From: CAVROP01 sp050012175
GTDB taxonomy: Bacteria > Acidobacteriota > Terriglobia > UBA7540
Assembly: GCA_050012175.1 (NCBI GenBank)
Contig: JBEKHR010000012.1
Coordinates: forward strand, 66,446-130,445
DNA length: 64,000 bases
Reading direction: 5' to 3'
Shown: positions 1 to 7,934 of the stretch, piece after piece
Layout of the letters: every line of letters begins with the position of its first letter
How positions within the stretch are numbered: the first letter of the stretch is position 1
The notes under the pieces: model-generated
What the model saw: only the letters and a program-made list of their open reading frames with translations
Databases searched by the model: none
What the model was told of the DNA's origin: nothing
Program-made: the position numbers and the translations under genes

Positions 1-2
1 CA

Positions 3-488
3 TGGAAGGATGCGGGCGGGCTTTCCGAGGGGGATATGCGGAATGCGCGCATCTTCTTGTGGAAGGGACACTGTTCCGTCCACCTGCGATTCTTGCCCCA
101 ACACGTCGAGCGGGCGCGCCAAGCGCATCCTGGCATCCGGGTCATTGCTCACCCGGAGTGCTCCTGGGAAGTCTGCCAGTTGGCGGACGAAGTGGGTTCG
201 ACCGAATACATCGTCAAGCGAGTTGTGGAGTCGCCGCCGGGAAGCCAATGGGCAGTAGGCACAGAAATACACCTGGTGAACCGGCTGGCGGCGGAGCATC
301 CGGACCGCCGGATTGTCTCTCTCGACGACTGCGTGTGCATGTGCAGCACCATGTATCGAATTTCGCCGCAGCACCTTTGCTGGACGCTGGAAAGCCTGGT
401 GGATGGACAGGTCGTGAACCAGGTTACGGTGGACTCGGAAACTAAACGCTGGGCGCGTGTGGCGCTTGACCGCATGTTGGAAATCTGA
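3..488 (+). CDS. nadA: Quinolinate synthase NadA (C-terminal part, 5' end outside window)
   Basis: The reading frame is open from the left edge and ends at the TGA at 486-488, so this is the C-terminal 161 residues of the protein. NadA condenses iminoaspartate with dihydroxyacetone phosphate to quinolinate, the first committed step of de novo NAD synthesis, using a 4Fe-4S cluster. Visible family motifs are WKGHCSVH near the start, HPECSWEVC with a cluster-ligand cysteine, the GSTEYI-like GSTEYIVK, a GTEIHLVNRLA segment and the terminal CVCMCSTM motif holding the last cluster cysteine. The family identification is secure. The start and the first cluster cysteine lie upstream of the window. A palindromic repeat begins 5 bp after the stop codon. 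Confidence 0.95.
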   Translation, partial: WKDAGGLSEGDMRNARIFLWKGHCSVHLRFLPQHVERARQAHPGIRVIAHPECSWEVCQLADEVGSTEYIVKRVVESPPGSQWAVGTEIHLVNRLAAEHPDRRIVSLDDCVCMCSTMYRISPQHLCWTLESLVDGQVVNQVTVDSETKRWARVALDRMLEI

Positions 489-492
489 AGGG

Positions 493-569
493 CAGTCGAT
501 AGTCGACAGTCAACAGTTGACAGTCAAAAGCCAGAGAGCGGGTAACTGTTGACTGTCGACTTTCGACTG
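493..569. repeat. Palindromic 'AGTC' repeat between nadA and DUF2203 gene
   Basis: A 22-nt left arm (493-514) and a 22-nt right arm (548-569) are inverted copies with one mismatch, built from GTCGAC and AGTCAAC words. The right arm ends 14 bp before the next start codon, so it replaces any ordinary ribosome-binding site. A compositionally similar inverted element occurs at 63654-63798. Confidence 0.8.
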
Positions 570-583
570 TTGACTGTACTTCC

Positions 584-1033
584 ATGGCTGAAAAGTATTT
601 CAACCGGCAGGAAGCCGAAGAGCTTTTGCCCGTGATCGGGCAGTTTCTCGAGGAGGCTCGCCAGCAGAAGCGCACCCTGGACAGCATTGCAGCGGAAATC
701 TCCAACGCCGCGCTGCGCATTATGATGCTGGGTGGTTCGCTTCCGCCTCTCACGGAGCTCAACCACAAGAAGGCCCAGCGCGATAAGGTCGCCGAGCAAT
801 TGGCCGGGACGATCGACGAGATTCAACGAACCGGGTGCCTGGTCAAGGACCTGGAGACGGGGTTGGTGGACTTTCCAAGCCTGCGGGGAGGGGAAGAGGT
901 TTATCTCTGCTGGAAGCTCGGTGAAGCGCGCATCGGATATTGGCACGGAATCGAGGAAGGCTTTGCGGGACGCAAACCTCTGGATGATTCCCGACCTGAG
1001 GACGAACCGCCCAAGTCCTCGCGCCTCCAATGA
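584..1033 (+). CDS. DUF2203 family protein
   Basis: This 149-residue soluble protein matches the DUF2203 family: an N-terminal YFNRQEAEELLPVI segment, a long helical middle, then GCLVKDLETGLVDFPS, EVYLCWKLGE and YWHGIEEGFAGRKPL, which are the family's conserved C-terminal features. No biochemical function is established for the family. It sits between nadA and a thioredoxin-domain gene on the same strand. No Shine-Dalgarno sequence precedes the ATG, because the upstream 90 bp is occupied by a palindromic repeat. The C-terminal 20 residues after the conserved block are low complexity. Confidence 0.85.
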   Translation: MAEKYFNRQEAEELLPVIGQFLEEARQQKRTLDSIAAEISNAALRIMMLGGSLPPLTELNHKKAQRDKVAEQLAGTIDEIQRTGCLVKDLETGLVDFPSLRGGEEVYLCWKLGEARIGYWHGIEEGFAGRKPLDDSRPEDEPPKSSRLQ

Positions 1034-1072
1034 CTGCGTCCCCTACGGTTCACCAGAGTGCGAAGGAGTCTC

Positions 1073-3181
1073 ATGAACTTCAAGGAGCCCACCAACGAGT
1101 TGGCGCAAGCCGCGAGCGCCTATCTGCGCAGCGCCGCGCACCAACCGGTCAACTGGCGAGAGTGGGGAGATCGAGCCTTTGCGCAGGCTCGCGAACAGGA
1201 CAAACCCATCCTTCTGGACATCGGGGCGGTCTGGTGTCACTGGTGTCACGTGATGGACCGGGAGAGCTATGAAAACCCGGAAGTCGCCCGCCTGATTAAT
1301 GAGCACTACGTGGCGGTGAAGGTGGACCGCGACGAGCGGCCGGACATCGACTCGAGGTACCAGACTGCCGTGAGCGCCCTGAGCGGTCAAGGTGGGTGGC
1401 CGCTGACGGCCTTCCTCACGCCCCAAGGCAAACCGTTTTACGGCGGCACGTATTTCCCGCCTGAGGACCAATACGGCCGGCCGGGGATGAGGCGCGTGCT
1501 GGAAGCCGTGGCGCTCAGTTTCAAATCCCAGCGGGCCCAGGTCTTGGAGAGCGCGCAGAAGATCTCTGAGGCGCTGGCCGGGGTGGAACGCCTCGAGCGG
1601 GGAGATAAGAAAACGGAAGAGGAAATCCTCAAAGCCCTGCTCGAGAACATTGGAGGAATGTACGACGCACAATTCGGTGGGTTCGGCAACGCCCCGAAGT
1701 TTCCTCACCCCAGCAGCCTCGACCTGCTGCTGGAGGCATATCTCGAAAATCGCCAAGCCTGGTTACTGACCGCGGTGACCAACACCCTCGAGCATATGGG
1801 CCGCGGAGGCGTTTACGACCAACTGGGGGGCGGTTTTCATCGCTATGCGGTGGACGAGCGCTGGATGGTGCCTCATTTCGAGAAGATGGCTTATGACAAC
1901 GCGGGCTTGCTTCTCAACTACCTGCGCGCCTATCAGGTAACGGGGAATGGCTTCTTCCGGGATATCGCGGTGGGCATACTTTCCTTTGTTGAGAACGTTC
2001 TCTCCGACCCGCAGGGCGGATTCTACGCCAGCCAGGACGCGGACTACAGCCTGGAAGATGATGGCGATTACTTCACCTGGACTTTGGAGGAGACCAAGGC
2101 GGTTCTCGGCGACCTCGAGGCGCACGTGGTATCACTCTATTACCACATCGAGCCACAAGGTGAGATGCAGCACAACCCGGCCAAGAACGTCCTGTTCGTC
2201 GACCAACCTCTCGAGGCCATTGCTGCCCGCGTGGGATTGACCCCCGAGGAGGTCGGCCAGGTTCTGGCCAGGGCCAAGACCAAGCTGCTGGAAGCGCGCG
2301 CGAAGCGGCCGACGCCTTTTGTGGACAAGACGATTTACGCCGGTTGGAACGGGATGATGATTTCCTCCCTAATTGAGGCGTTCAAGGTTCTGGGCATGGC
2401 GGGGGCGCGCGATAGGGCCCTCGCGACTCTCGACCTCCTTCTCGCCAAGGCCTACGATCCCGAAAGGGGGATGTACCACAGCCTCGTGAACGGACAGCCT
2501 CGCGTCGATGGGCTGCTGGACGACCAGGTGTTCATGATCGCGGCACTCTTGGACAGTTATGAAGTTTCGGGTGCTCGCGTGTACTTTGACCGCGCCCTGG
2601 AGTTGATGCAAATTACTTTGCGCCGCTTTTGGGACGACAACACCGGCGGTTTCTTTGATACCGCGCGCGACCTGAATGACCGGCTGGGTAACCTGACGAT
2701 GGCTCGGAAGCCATTCCAGGATTCACCGACCCCTGCGGGCAATTCTGTGGCGGTCATCGTTCTCGACCGCCTCGCCAGCCTCGCTGCCCGTCCGGATTTC
2801 CGCGAAAAGGCGGAAGAAACTCTGGCTCTGTTTGCGTCAAAAGCCGTCGAGTGCGGCCTCTTTGCATCCACTTATGGGCTGGCCCTGCTTAACCACTTGC
2901 AGCCTCCTGTGGAAGTGGTGGTCGTCGGCGAGAGCGAGGATGGGCGGACTTCCAAACTCTTAACCACTGCATATCAGACGCCGCGCGCAGGCAAGCGAGT
3001 ACTGGCGTTTGCCCCAGGAGTGATAAAGAATGGCGAGCTTCCTCCAGGACTCGCCGCTACGTTACCCAATTTGCCGCTTGCGGGCACGCCTTTGGCGCTG
3101 GTTTGCATCGGGTCTTCGTGCCAACCGCCGGTCAACACGCCGGAAGAGCTTAAGGAAGTCCTTGCGGGGAAGGTCGAGTAG
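1073..3181 (+). CDS. Thioredoxin-domain protein of the YyaL/DUF255 (SPATA20-like) family
   Basis: This 702-residue protein has an N-terminal thioredoxin-like DUF255 domain (about residues 1-165) with WCHWCHVMDRESYENP and CXXC-type WCHWCH cysteines, followed by HYVAVKVDRDERPDID and GGWPLTAFLTP. A large alpha/alpha-barrel domain related to N-acylglucosamine 2-epimerase follows (about 200-600), with QLGGGFHRYAVDERW, HFEKMAYDNA and GWNGMM motifs. Its role in bacteria is unknown; the fold suggests a redox or sugar-binding function. I chose ATG 1073 over the GTG at 1058 because AAGGAG at 1063-1068 is correctly spaced for it. Its stop codon lies within the left arm of the inverted repeat that precedes thiC. 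Confidence 0.9.
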   Translation: MNFKEPTNELAQAASAYLRSAAHQPVNWREWGDRAFAQAREQDKPILLDIGAVWCHWCHVMDRESYENPEVARLINEHYVAVKVDRDERPDIDSRYQTAVSALSGQGGWPLTAFLTPQGKPFYGGTYFPPEDQYGRPGMRRVLEAVALSFKSQRAQVLESAQKISEALAGVERLERGDKKTEEEILKALLENIGGMYDAQFGGFGNAPKFPHPSSLDLLLEAYLENRQAWLLTAVTNTLEHMGRGGVYDQLGGGFHRYAVDERWMVPHFEKMAYDNAGLLLNYLRAYQVTGNGFFRDIAVGILSFVENVLSDPQGGFYASQDADYSLEDDGDYFTWTLEETKAVLGDLEAHVVSLYYHIEPQGEMQHNPAKNVLFVDQPLEAIAARVGLTPEEVGQVLARAKTKLLEARAKRPTPFVDKTIYAGWNGMMISSLIEAFKVLGMAGARDRALATLDLLLAKAYDPERGMYHSLVNGQPRVDGLLDDQVFMIAALLDSYEVSGARVYFDRALELMQITLRRFWDDNTGGFFDTARDLNDRLGNLTMARKPFQDSPTPAGNSVAVIVLDRLASLAARPDFREKAEETLALFASKAVECGLFASTYGLALLNHLQPPVEVVVVGESEDGRTSKLLTTAYQTPRAGKRVLAFAPGVIKNGELPPGLAATLPNLPLAGTPLALVCIGSSCQPPVNTPEELKEVLAGKVE

Positions 3182-3259
3182 CGCCTGCTGAGCATGCATA
3201 TGAATCGGCGGAATCTCGCAAGGAGCATCGCAGCTTGCGGCGTTTCCAGGCAGGCGCTA
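3179..3259 (+). promoter_or_regulatory. Structured leader upstream of thiC (not a TPP riboswitch)
   Basis: A perfect 10-bp inverted repeat TAGCGCCTGC (3179-3188) / GCAGGCGCTA (3250-3259) encloses a second hairpin CGCAAG (3217-3222) / CTTGCG (3234-3239). It begins in the stop codon of the upstream gene and ends 53 nt before thiC. The conserved CUGAGA and ACCUGAUCUGGAUAAUGCCAG-type elements of the TPP riboswitch are absent. It may be a terminator-like, regulatory or repeat structure. Confidence 0.5.
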
Positions 3260-3312
3260 AACTGGATTTTGGAAGACGTTTGTGGGAATCCGTAAGGTAG
3301 GAGAAGAAGTCT

Positions 3313-4707
3313 ATGTTGCCTCCAATTCGAAGTGATTGGGTCAATAATCGCACCGGGCCCGTGGTGACGCAGATGCACTACGCGCGCCAGGGGATCGTTA
3401 CCGAAGAGATGGAGTTTGTGGCCAAGCGCGAAAACCTCTCGCCGGAAACCATCCGGTCAGAGGTGGCGCGCGGACGCATGATCATTCCTGCCAACATCCG
3501 CCACCTCGAGCTTGAGCCCATGGCCATTGGCATTGCGGCGAAGTGCAAAATCAACGCCAACATCGGCAACTCCGCCACCACTTCGAACATCGAGCAGGAG
3601 CTGGAAAAACTTCACACCTCCGTGCATTTCGGCGCCGACACAGCGATGGACCTCTCCACGGGCGGAAACATTCACGAAATCCGCGAAGCCATTCTGCGTC
3701 ACAGCCCCGTACCGATCGGCACGGTGCCCATTTATGAGGGCCTTTCACGCGTTTCCCGGGTCCGCGAGCTGACCCCGGAGATCATGCTCGAGGTGATTGA
3801 GGAGCAGGCTGCGCAGGGTGTGGATTACATGACCATCCATGCCGGCGTCCTGCGCGAATATATTCCCATGACTCGCCAGCGTATTACGGGCATCGTCAGC
3901 CGCGGCGGCGCGATTCTGGCCCAGTGGTGCGTGGAGAATAACCAGCAGAATTTTCTCTATACGCACTTCGAGGAAATCTGCAAGATCTTCCAGAAATACG
4001 ACGTCTCCTTTTCCTTGGGTGACGGCCTGCGCCCCGGCTGCCTGGCGGACGCCAGCGACGACGCGCAATTCGCCGAACTCGAGACCCTGGGCGAACTCAC
4101 CAGGAAAGCCTGGGAGTACGACGTCCAGGTGATGATCGAAGGGCCCGGGCACATCCCCCTGGATCAGATCAAGCTTCAGGTGGACAAGGAGATAGAGTTG
4201 TGCCAGGAAGCGCCGTTTTACACGCTGGGCCCGCTGGTTACCGATATAGCACCGGGTTACGATCACATCACTTCGGCCATCGGCGCGGCCATGATCGGCT
4301 GGCACGGGGCCTCGATGCTCTGCTACGTTACGCCCAAGGAGCACCTCGGACTCCCGGATAAGAACGACGTCCGGCAGGGTATCATCGCCTACAAGATTGC
4401 CGCCCACGCTGCCGATGTCGCCCGTCACCGCCCTGGAGCCCGCGACCGCGACGACGCCATTTCCTATGCCCGCTTCCTCTTCGACTGGAACAAGCAGTTT
4501 GATCTCTCCCTCGACCCGGAAATGGCCCGCTCCATGCACGACGAAACCTTGGCCAACGAAACCTACAAAGACGCCGCCTTCTGTTCCATGTGCGGCCCCA
4601 AGTTCTGCTCCATGAATACCACTCAGGTCATGGAGAAACAATTGGGATTGAACCAGAGCGAGCGCGAGCAGAAGTTCGTGGAGCTGCTCACGAAAGTCCA
4701 GGCTTAA
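3313..4707 (+). CDS. thiC: Phosphomethylpyrimidine synthase ThiC
   Basis: ThiC is a radical-SAM enzyme that rearranges aminoimidazole ribotide into 4-amino-5-hydroxymethyl-2-methylpyrimidine phosphate for thiamine synthesis. The 464-residue length fits the short bacterial/archaeal form lacking the N-terminal extension of the E. coli enzyme. Visible hallmarks are the NANIGNSA motif, HFGADTAMDLSTGG, MIEGPGHIPLDQI, GPLVTDIAPGYDHI and the C-terminal cluster motif CSMCGPKFC (CX2CX4C) that binds the 4Fe-4S cluster. AGGAGA at 3299-3304 precedes the ATG. The gene stands alone; no other thiamine gene is nearby, and no TPP riboswitch is seen upstream. Confidence 0.97.
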   Translation: MLPPIRSDWVNNRTGPVVTQMHYARQGIVTEEMEFVAKRENLSPETIRSEVARGRMIIPANIRHLELEPMAIGIAAKCKINANIGNSATTSNIEQELEKLHTSVHFGADTAMDLSTGGNIHEIREAILRHSPVPIGTVPIYEGLSRVSRVRELTPEIMLEVIEEQAAQGVDYMTIHAGVLREYIPMTRQRITGIVSRGGAILAQWCVENNQQNFLYTHFEEICKIFQKYDVSFSLGDGLRPGCLADASDDAQFAELETLGELTRKAWEYDVQVMIEGPGHIPLDQIKLQVDKEIELCQEAPFYTLGPLVTDIAPGYDHITSAIGAAMIGWHGASMLCYVTPKEHLGLPDKNDVRQGIIAYKIAAHAADVARHRPGARDRDDAISYARFLFDWNKQFDLSLDPEMARSMHDETLANETYKDAAFCSMCGPKFCSMNTTQVMEKQLGLNQSEREQKFVELLTKVQA

Positions 4708-4767
4708 GGTTAGGCTCGGACGAGTGGGTGCTGCGACGGTGTCAAATGTTAATCATGGGCTGGTCGG

Positions 4768-4965
4768 ATGAAGTTCAGTGAGCTGCTGCGTTTGCTGGAG
4801 GGCGAGGGATTTAGGCTGGTGAAGGAAAAGGGTTCCATTCGCTATTATTCCAAGCCCGGTATCGAGCGCTTAATCCGGGTTGACTACCATGGTTCGAAAG
4901 AGGTGCCAACCGGGACCTGTCAGGCTATACTCAAGGCAGCAGGTATCAGAAGGGGTGAGCACTGA
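4768..4965 (+). CDS. HicA-like toxin, catalytic His apparently replaced
   Basis: This 65-residue protein has the HicA double-stranded-RNA-binding-like fold signature: LLRLLEGEGFRLVKEKGS, a central strand, VDYHGSKEVPTGT and the C-terminal ILKAAGI motif. HicA toxins cleave mRNA. In this copy the usual GSH motif carrying the catalytic histidine reads GSIRYY, while a His in VDYHGS remains. It may therefore be weakly active, inactive, or use another residue. The stop codon overlaps the start codon of the downstream HicB-like gene by one base, which indicates translational coupling as a toxin-antitoxin pair. Confidence 0.8.
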   Translation: MKFSELLRLLEGEGFRLVKEKGSIRYYSKPGIERLIRVDYHGSKEVPTGTCQAILKAAGIRRGEH

Positions 4966-5207
4966 TGATCGATATGAAATACTCACTAGTCATCGAAGCA
5001 ACGGAAGATCCCAACTTCTTCGGTTTCTATTCTCCCGACTTGGAAGGCTTTACTGGTGTCGGTAACTCCATCGAAGATTGTCTTTACAAAGCGAAGTGGG
5101 GCATGGAGGAACACGTCGCCTTGCTTCGTGAACATGGTTTGACCGTCCCGGCTCCTGCAAGTGAACCAAAGGTTACGATTCAAAACGCCAAACCCGTTCC
5201 AGCTTAG
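4965..5207 (+). CDS. HicB-like antitoxin
   Basis: This 80-residue protein has the HicB N-terminal partial RNase-H fold: MKYSLVIEATEDPNFFGFYSPDLEGFTGVGNSIEDCLYKA in pieces, with the typical PDL-GF-GVG-S-E pattern, then a helical segment (EEHVALLREHGL) and PAPASEP, the usual 'VPxPxS' exit. It lacks a separate C-terminal DNA-binding domain, as in short HicB proteins. The start ATG at 4965 overlaps the hicA stop; a second in-frame ATG at 4974 is possible. AGGGGTGAG at 4950-4958 serves as ribosome-binding site. It is expected to neutralise the preceding HicA-like protein. Confidence 0.85.
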   Translation: MIDMKYSLVIEATEDPNFFGFYSPDLEGFTGVGNSIEDCLYKAKWGMEEHVALLREHGLTVPAPASEPKVTIQNAKPVPA

Positions 5208-5665
5208 GATCGGACCGGCAATTACGCGGCGGCGGGCTCTATTTCCATTTGCCGCACGTGTCTCGCTTTCTTGGAGTGTTCTGCGCCAGCGACATGATGT
5301 TCCCATGTGTTTTCAATGGGTTAGAGGAATGTTGAGGGGATGGGGGCGAGCGCATGAGTGTGGCATTTTGGCACACTCCGGGGTTCGCCGGCTTTATTGT
5401 ACGCTACATAGATAGCCCAGCGAAGTCAAGCGCAAAAGACAACTGCGGAGATTCTTCGCCCCCACAAGTCGGGGCTCAGAATGACAGGGCCTTCATCCGT
5501 AGAGGCCGGCTTTAGCCGGGCACCTGCTGCGCTATAATGCGACGTGCCGCGCTGAAGCGCGCCTCTACCGTAGCCGGGCACCTGCTGCGCTATAATGCGA
5601 CGTGCCGCGCTGAAGCGCGCCTCTACGAAAAACCGATAAGATGTCGCGCCCTGTTTTATTGAGTT
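5208..5665. other. Intergenic region downstream of hicAB
   Basis: No convincing gene is seen. A hairpin with 7-bp arms GAGTGTG (5356-5362) and CACACTC (5372-5378) may end or regulate the hicAB transcript. At about 5451-5487 there is a short dispersed motif ending in CTCAGAATGACA that recurs in related form near 43450 and within the inverted repeat at 52145-52239. The rest is occupied by the repeat at 5499-5626. Confidence 0.6.
5499..5626. repeat. Palindromic element with two 58-bp tandem copies
   Basis: GTAGAGG at 5499-5505 pairs with CCTCTAC at 5562-5568, bounding an element with internal stems around TTTAGCC and CGCGCTGAAGCGCG. The segment beginning TAGCCGGGCACC is then repeated with a 58-bp period (5513-5570 and 5571-5626), the two copies being essentially identical. 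Each copy contains GCTATAATGC, which resembles a -10 box. Confidence 0.85.
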
Positions 5666-6241
5666 TTACTGGACCGGCGGCTCGCCGGGGTGAAGCGGGG
5701 CCTGGGCGGGCACGCCGGACCTCGGCAGTGGCTTGGCCGGCACGCCTCCCGGTTCGTCTCCCACCCTCCTGCCCTCATGCCGGTTCTCAAGGAGGGAGAA
5801 TACTCTCCTTTGTTGTTCTGGGGAAAGGACAGCCTTGGCCGCGAGGATCGCCTCCACATTGTGTTTCATCATCTCCCGGCGAAGGTCCGAGATTTCCTGC
5901 ACCTGTTTCAGAATTTCATCGCGGTCGGGTTTGTCGGCGCGCAGGGCTTCCCTTAGTTCGATGCTCCGCACTTCTATCTCGGCCCTGGTTTTCACATTAG
6001 CCTTCTCTGTTTCAACGACGATCTGGCGCAGGCGCTCAACCTGCGGGTCCGCCAGGCGCAAATAAATCCTGATCCGGTCGCTCTCAAGCAAAGCCAACAA
6101 CCTCTCAACGCCAAGGTGATTTCGGTGTTCGCGCAAACTGTTCCCCCACCTGCCCTGGTTGACCCCCCAGCCGATACTCCCCAGGCTGAGAAGTGATAGG
6201 GCCAGTATGGTCGAAGTAATGATGCCTTTCCTCTTGCCCAT
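5666..6241 (-). CDS. Spy/CpxP-like periplasmic protein (LTXXQ-type)
   Basis: The protein of about 191 residues begins with a signal or anchor segment (GIITSTILALSLLSLGSIGWG), then a helical region (ERLLALLESDRIRIYLRLADPQVERLRQIV, AEIEVRSIELREAL) and the LSPEQQRRVFSLL motif characteristic of Spy/CpxP-type periplasmic chaperones and heavy-metal-resistance sensors. The C-terminal 40 residues are Pro/Gly-rich and unstructured. Start ATG 6241 is preferred because AGGGAGGGA lies just upstream on the minus strand. It is downstream of, and on the same strand as, a DsbA-like gene, which suggests a shared role in envelope protein quality control. The exact function is inferred from the motif only. Confidence 0.7.
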   Translation of the reverse strand: MGKRKGIITSTILALSLLSLGSIGWGVNQGRWGNSLREHRNHLGVERLLALLESDRIRIYLRLADPQVERLRQIVVETEKANVKTRAEIEVRSIELREALRADKPDRDEILKQVQEISDLRREMMKHNVEAILAAKAVLSPEQQRRVFSLLENRHEGRRVGDEPGGVPAKPLPRSGVPAQAPLHPGEPPVQ

Positions 6242-6304
6242 ATTCCCTCCCTGTTTCCTCTTTCCCCCACCTGCCACCTACGACCTACCACCGACCTCCC
6301 CATG

Positions 6305-7423
6305 CTATTTAGCTTCTTCCAAGGCTGCATCAACTGCCTTGTAATATGCCTCCGCAGACGGGTATCCCACCAGCATCCGCCCATTGATGAAGCAGGTCGG
6401 TGTACTCTGAATCTCCAACCGCTTCGCTTCGCGAGTCCCCGCATCGACGCGCGGGAGTGAAGCTTTGGAATCCAGGCACCCTGCCAGCCTGACGCGGCCC
6501 ACTCCCACCTGGTCCGCATAACCCAAGAGGGCGTCGCGGACGTTGGCGGCGTTCGTACCGGACTGGTTCTGGAAAATCAACGAGCGGTAAGGCGCGTAGG
6601 CTTCCGGCTTAATCTCGTAGACGCATTCGTTGGCAATGGCGGCCGTCAACGCCCAATCATGAATTTGTACAAGCGGAAACTCCTTGAATATGACTCGAAC
6701 CTTGTCCCCGTATTTTGGAAGGAGCTCTTTCTCCAGGAATTCATGGAGCCGCCCACACATGGGGCACTCGAGGTCCGCGTATTCCACAATGGTGACCGGA
6801 GCGTGCGCAGGACCCTGGGTTGGCTGGTTCGTGGTTACGATGGTTCGCAACGCTTCCCGCCTGAGATCCAGTCCCAAGTTGAAGAGGCTTCCCAACACCA
6901 GGGTACGATTGTCCTTGGTAATGTAAAAATCCTGGGTTTGCTTCTGTTTCCCGTTTTCGAAGGTCACGGTCGTTGCCAATAAGTTGGGAAAAGCGGATCT
7001 ACGGAAAGGCCCTGCGGTGACGCTGGTAGCTTCAGGGATTTTGAACTGTTCACGGATGTGTTGAACAATTTCGCCTTTCCGATCAGCGCTGAGCGCAAAA
7101 AGGAACCCCACAATGAGGTAGTGGCGGTCATCGGTAAGGAATATGTTAGTATTTTTCGGTTCTTTGCCATCGTCGGTAGTAGTAGTAATCGTGGAGGCCA
7201 GAAAGCCCGGGAAATCCGACGACTGGAGAGGAGTCGCCGTGACTTTCACCGTGTCGGGGATACCAAACCTTTCGCGAACGTACGAGCTGATCTTCTCCTC
7301 CAGGGCGGCATCGTCAGAGGCATTCGCTTTGGGCTTTGCCACCCCGCCGGCAATCAACACACCCGCCACAAGCAGTAAGACCCCACCCAGCACTTCAAAA
7401 CTAGCCCAGCTTTTCCGGATCAA
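6305..7423 (-). CDS. DsbA-like thioredoxin-fold oxidoreductase, membrane-anchored
   Basis: An N-terminal hydrophobic segment (FEVLGGVLLLVAGVLIAGGV) anchors or exports the protein. Two repeated alpha/beta modules follow (about residues 35-190), each with VREQF/VRERF-GIP and FL-A or LLATT patterns, resembling the N-terminal disulfide-reductase-associated domains found in this lineage. The C-terminal DsbA-like domain carries ADLECPMCGRLHEF with the CPMC active site (about residues 220-223), a cis-Pro region STPTCFING, and the GYPSAEAYYKAVDAAL helix. It probably oxidises or isomerises periplasmic thiols. I prefer the TTG start at 7423 because GGGAGGAGG precedes it; the GTG at 7474 has no ribosome-binding site. 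Confidence 0.85.
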   Translation of the reverse strand: MIRKSWASFEVLGGVLLLVAGVLIAGGVAKPKANASDDAALEEKISSYVRERFGIPDTVKVTATPLQSSDFPGFLASTITTTTDDGKEPKNTNIFLTDDRHYLIVGFLFALSADRKGEIVQHIREQFKIPEATSVTAGPFRRSAFPNLLATTVTFENGKQKQTQDFYITKDNRTLVLGSLFNLGLDLRREALRTIVTTNQPTQGPAHAPVTIVEYADLECPMCGRLHEFLEKELLPKYGDKVRVIFKEFPLVQIHDWALTAAIANECVYEIKPEAYAPYRSLIFQNQSGTNAANVRDALLGYADQVGVGRVRLAGCLDSKASLPRVDAGTREAKRLEIQSTPTCFINGRMLVGYPSAEAYYKAVDAALEEAK

Positions 7424-7619
7424 TTTGCGAACCTCCTCCCGCCGGCCAAATAAATAATGGCCAAAGACTGACACACGATTTTATAGGCCCTGCACGGGAA
7501 AATCAATTCTGAGAAACCGGCGGTAGTGCCTGAAATTTGTGTTGCTGCACTCAGGTTTGTATGCTACCTTTCCACCCCTTGGAGGTTCTTAGGAATGAAA
7601 TTGAAGTCTAAGCCTGACA

Positions 7620-7892
7620 TCAATTCGGCTTTTGGGTCTGGCCTAGAATCAGTCCCGAGCTTTCCGGTGGCTTCTGCTGCGGCTTCAACGCTCCCATTAC
7701 CTGTAGCAATGCTAGTGTATTCTTCGCCGGGCCGCGCCAGTGAAACCGACAGTTCTCGAAATGCGAGTTCACCCACTCGAAGTCGCCGCCGGAATAGTAA
7801 AGGTCGCAATCGCTGAGTTTGCACTCCAAAAACGTTACTTCATCCAGGATAAAGCTCTTTCCCTGGAAATTCTGGTTCTTGTAGGTTTCCAC
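7620..7892 (-). CDS. Small protein with pentapeptide-like cysteine repeats
   Basis: This 90-residue protein starts with GTG at 7892 behind a perfect AGGAGG (7901-7906), so it is very likely translated. Its core has the pattern FLECKLSDCDLYYSGGDFEW and NSHFENCRFHWRGPAKNTL, with regularly spaced F-C-L triplets like a very short pentapeptide-repeat solenoid, followed by a flexible Gln/Pro-rich tail. I do not recognise a characterised family. It lies downstream of a tRNA-like sequence and a strong promoter-like sequence at 8057-8086, divergent from the RelE-like/XRE operon, so it may share regulation with that module. Confidence 0.65.
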   Translation of the reverse strand: METYKNQNFQGKSFILDEVTFLECKLSDCDLYYSGGDFEWVNSHFENCRFHWRGPAKNTLALLQVMGALKPQQKPPESSGLILGQTQKPN

Positions 7893-7934
7893 TTGTTTGT
7901 CCTCCTAATTAAGCTCGTGGGGCGTTGATTCATA

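Noticed and set aside
3179..3312. TPP riboswitch upstream of thiC
   Set aside because: The conserved CUGAGA and ACCUGAUCUGG-type boxes are missing; only unrelated inverted repeats are present.
3745..4641. Long open frame antisense to thiC (298 residues)
   Set aside because: It is fully antisense to a highly conserved gene, has no family signature and results from GC-rich codon bias.
5341..5400. Sigma-54 promoter from TTGGCAC near 5369
   Set aside because: The required GC of the -12 element is not at the correct spacing; the sequence is better explained by a GAGTGTG/CACACTC hairpin.
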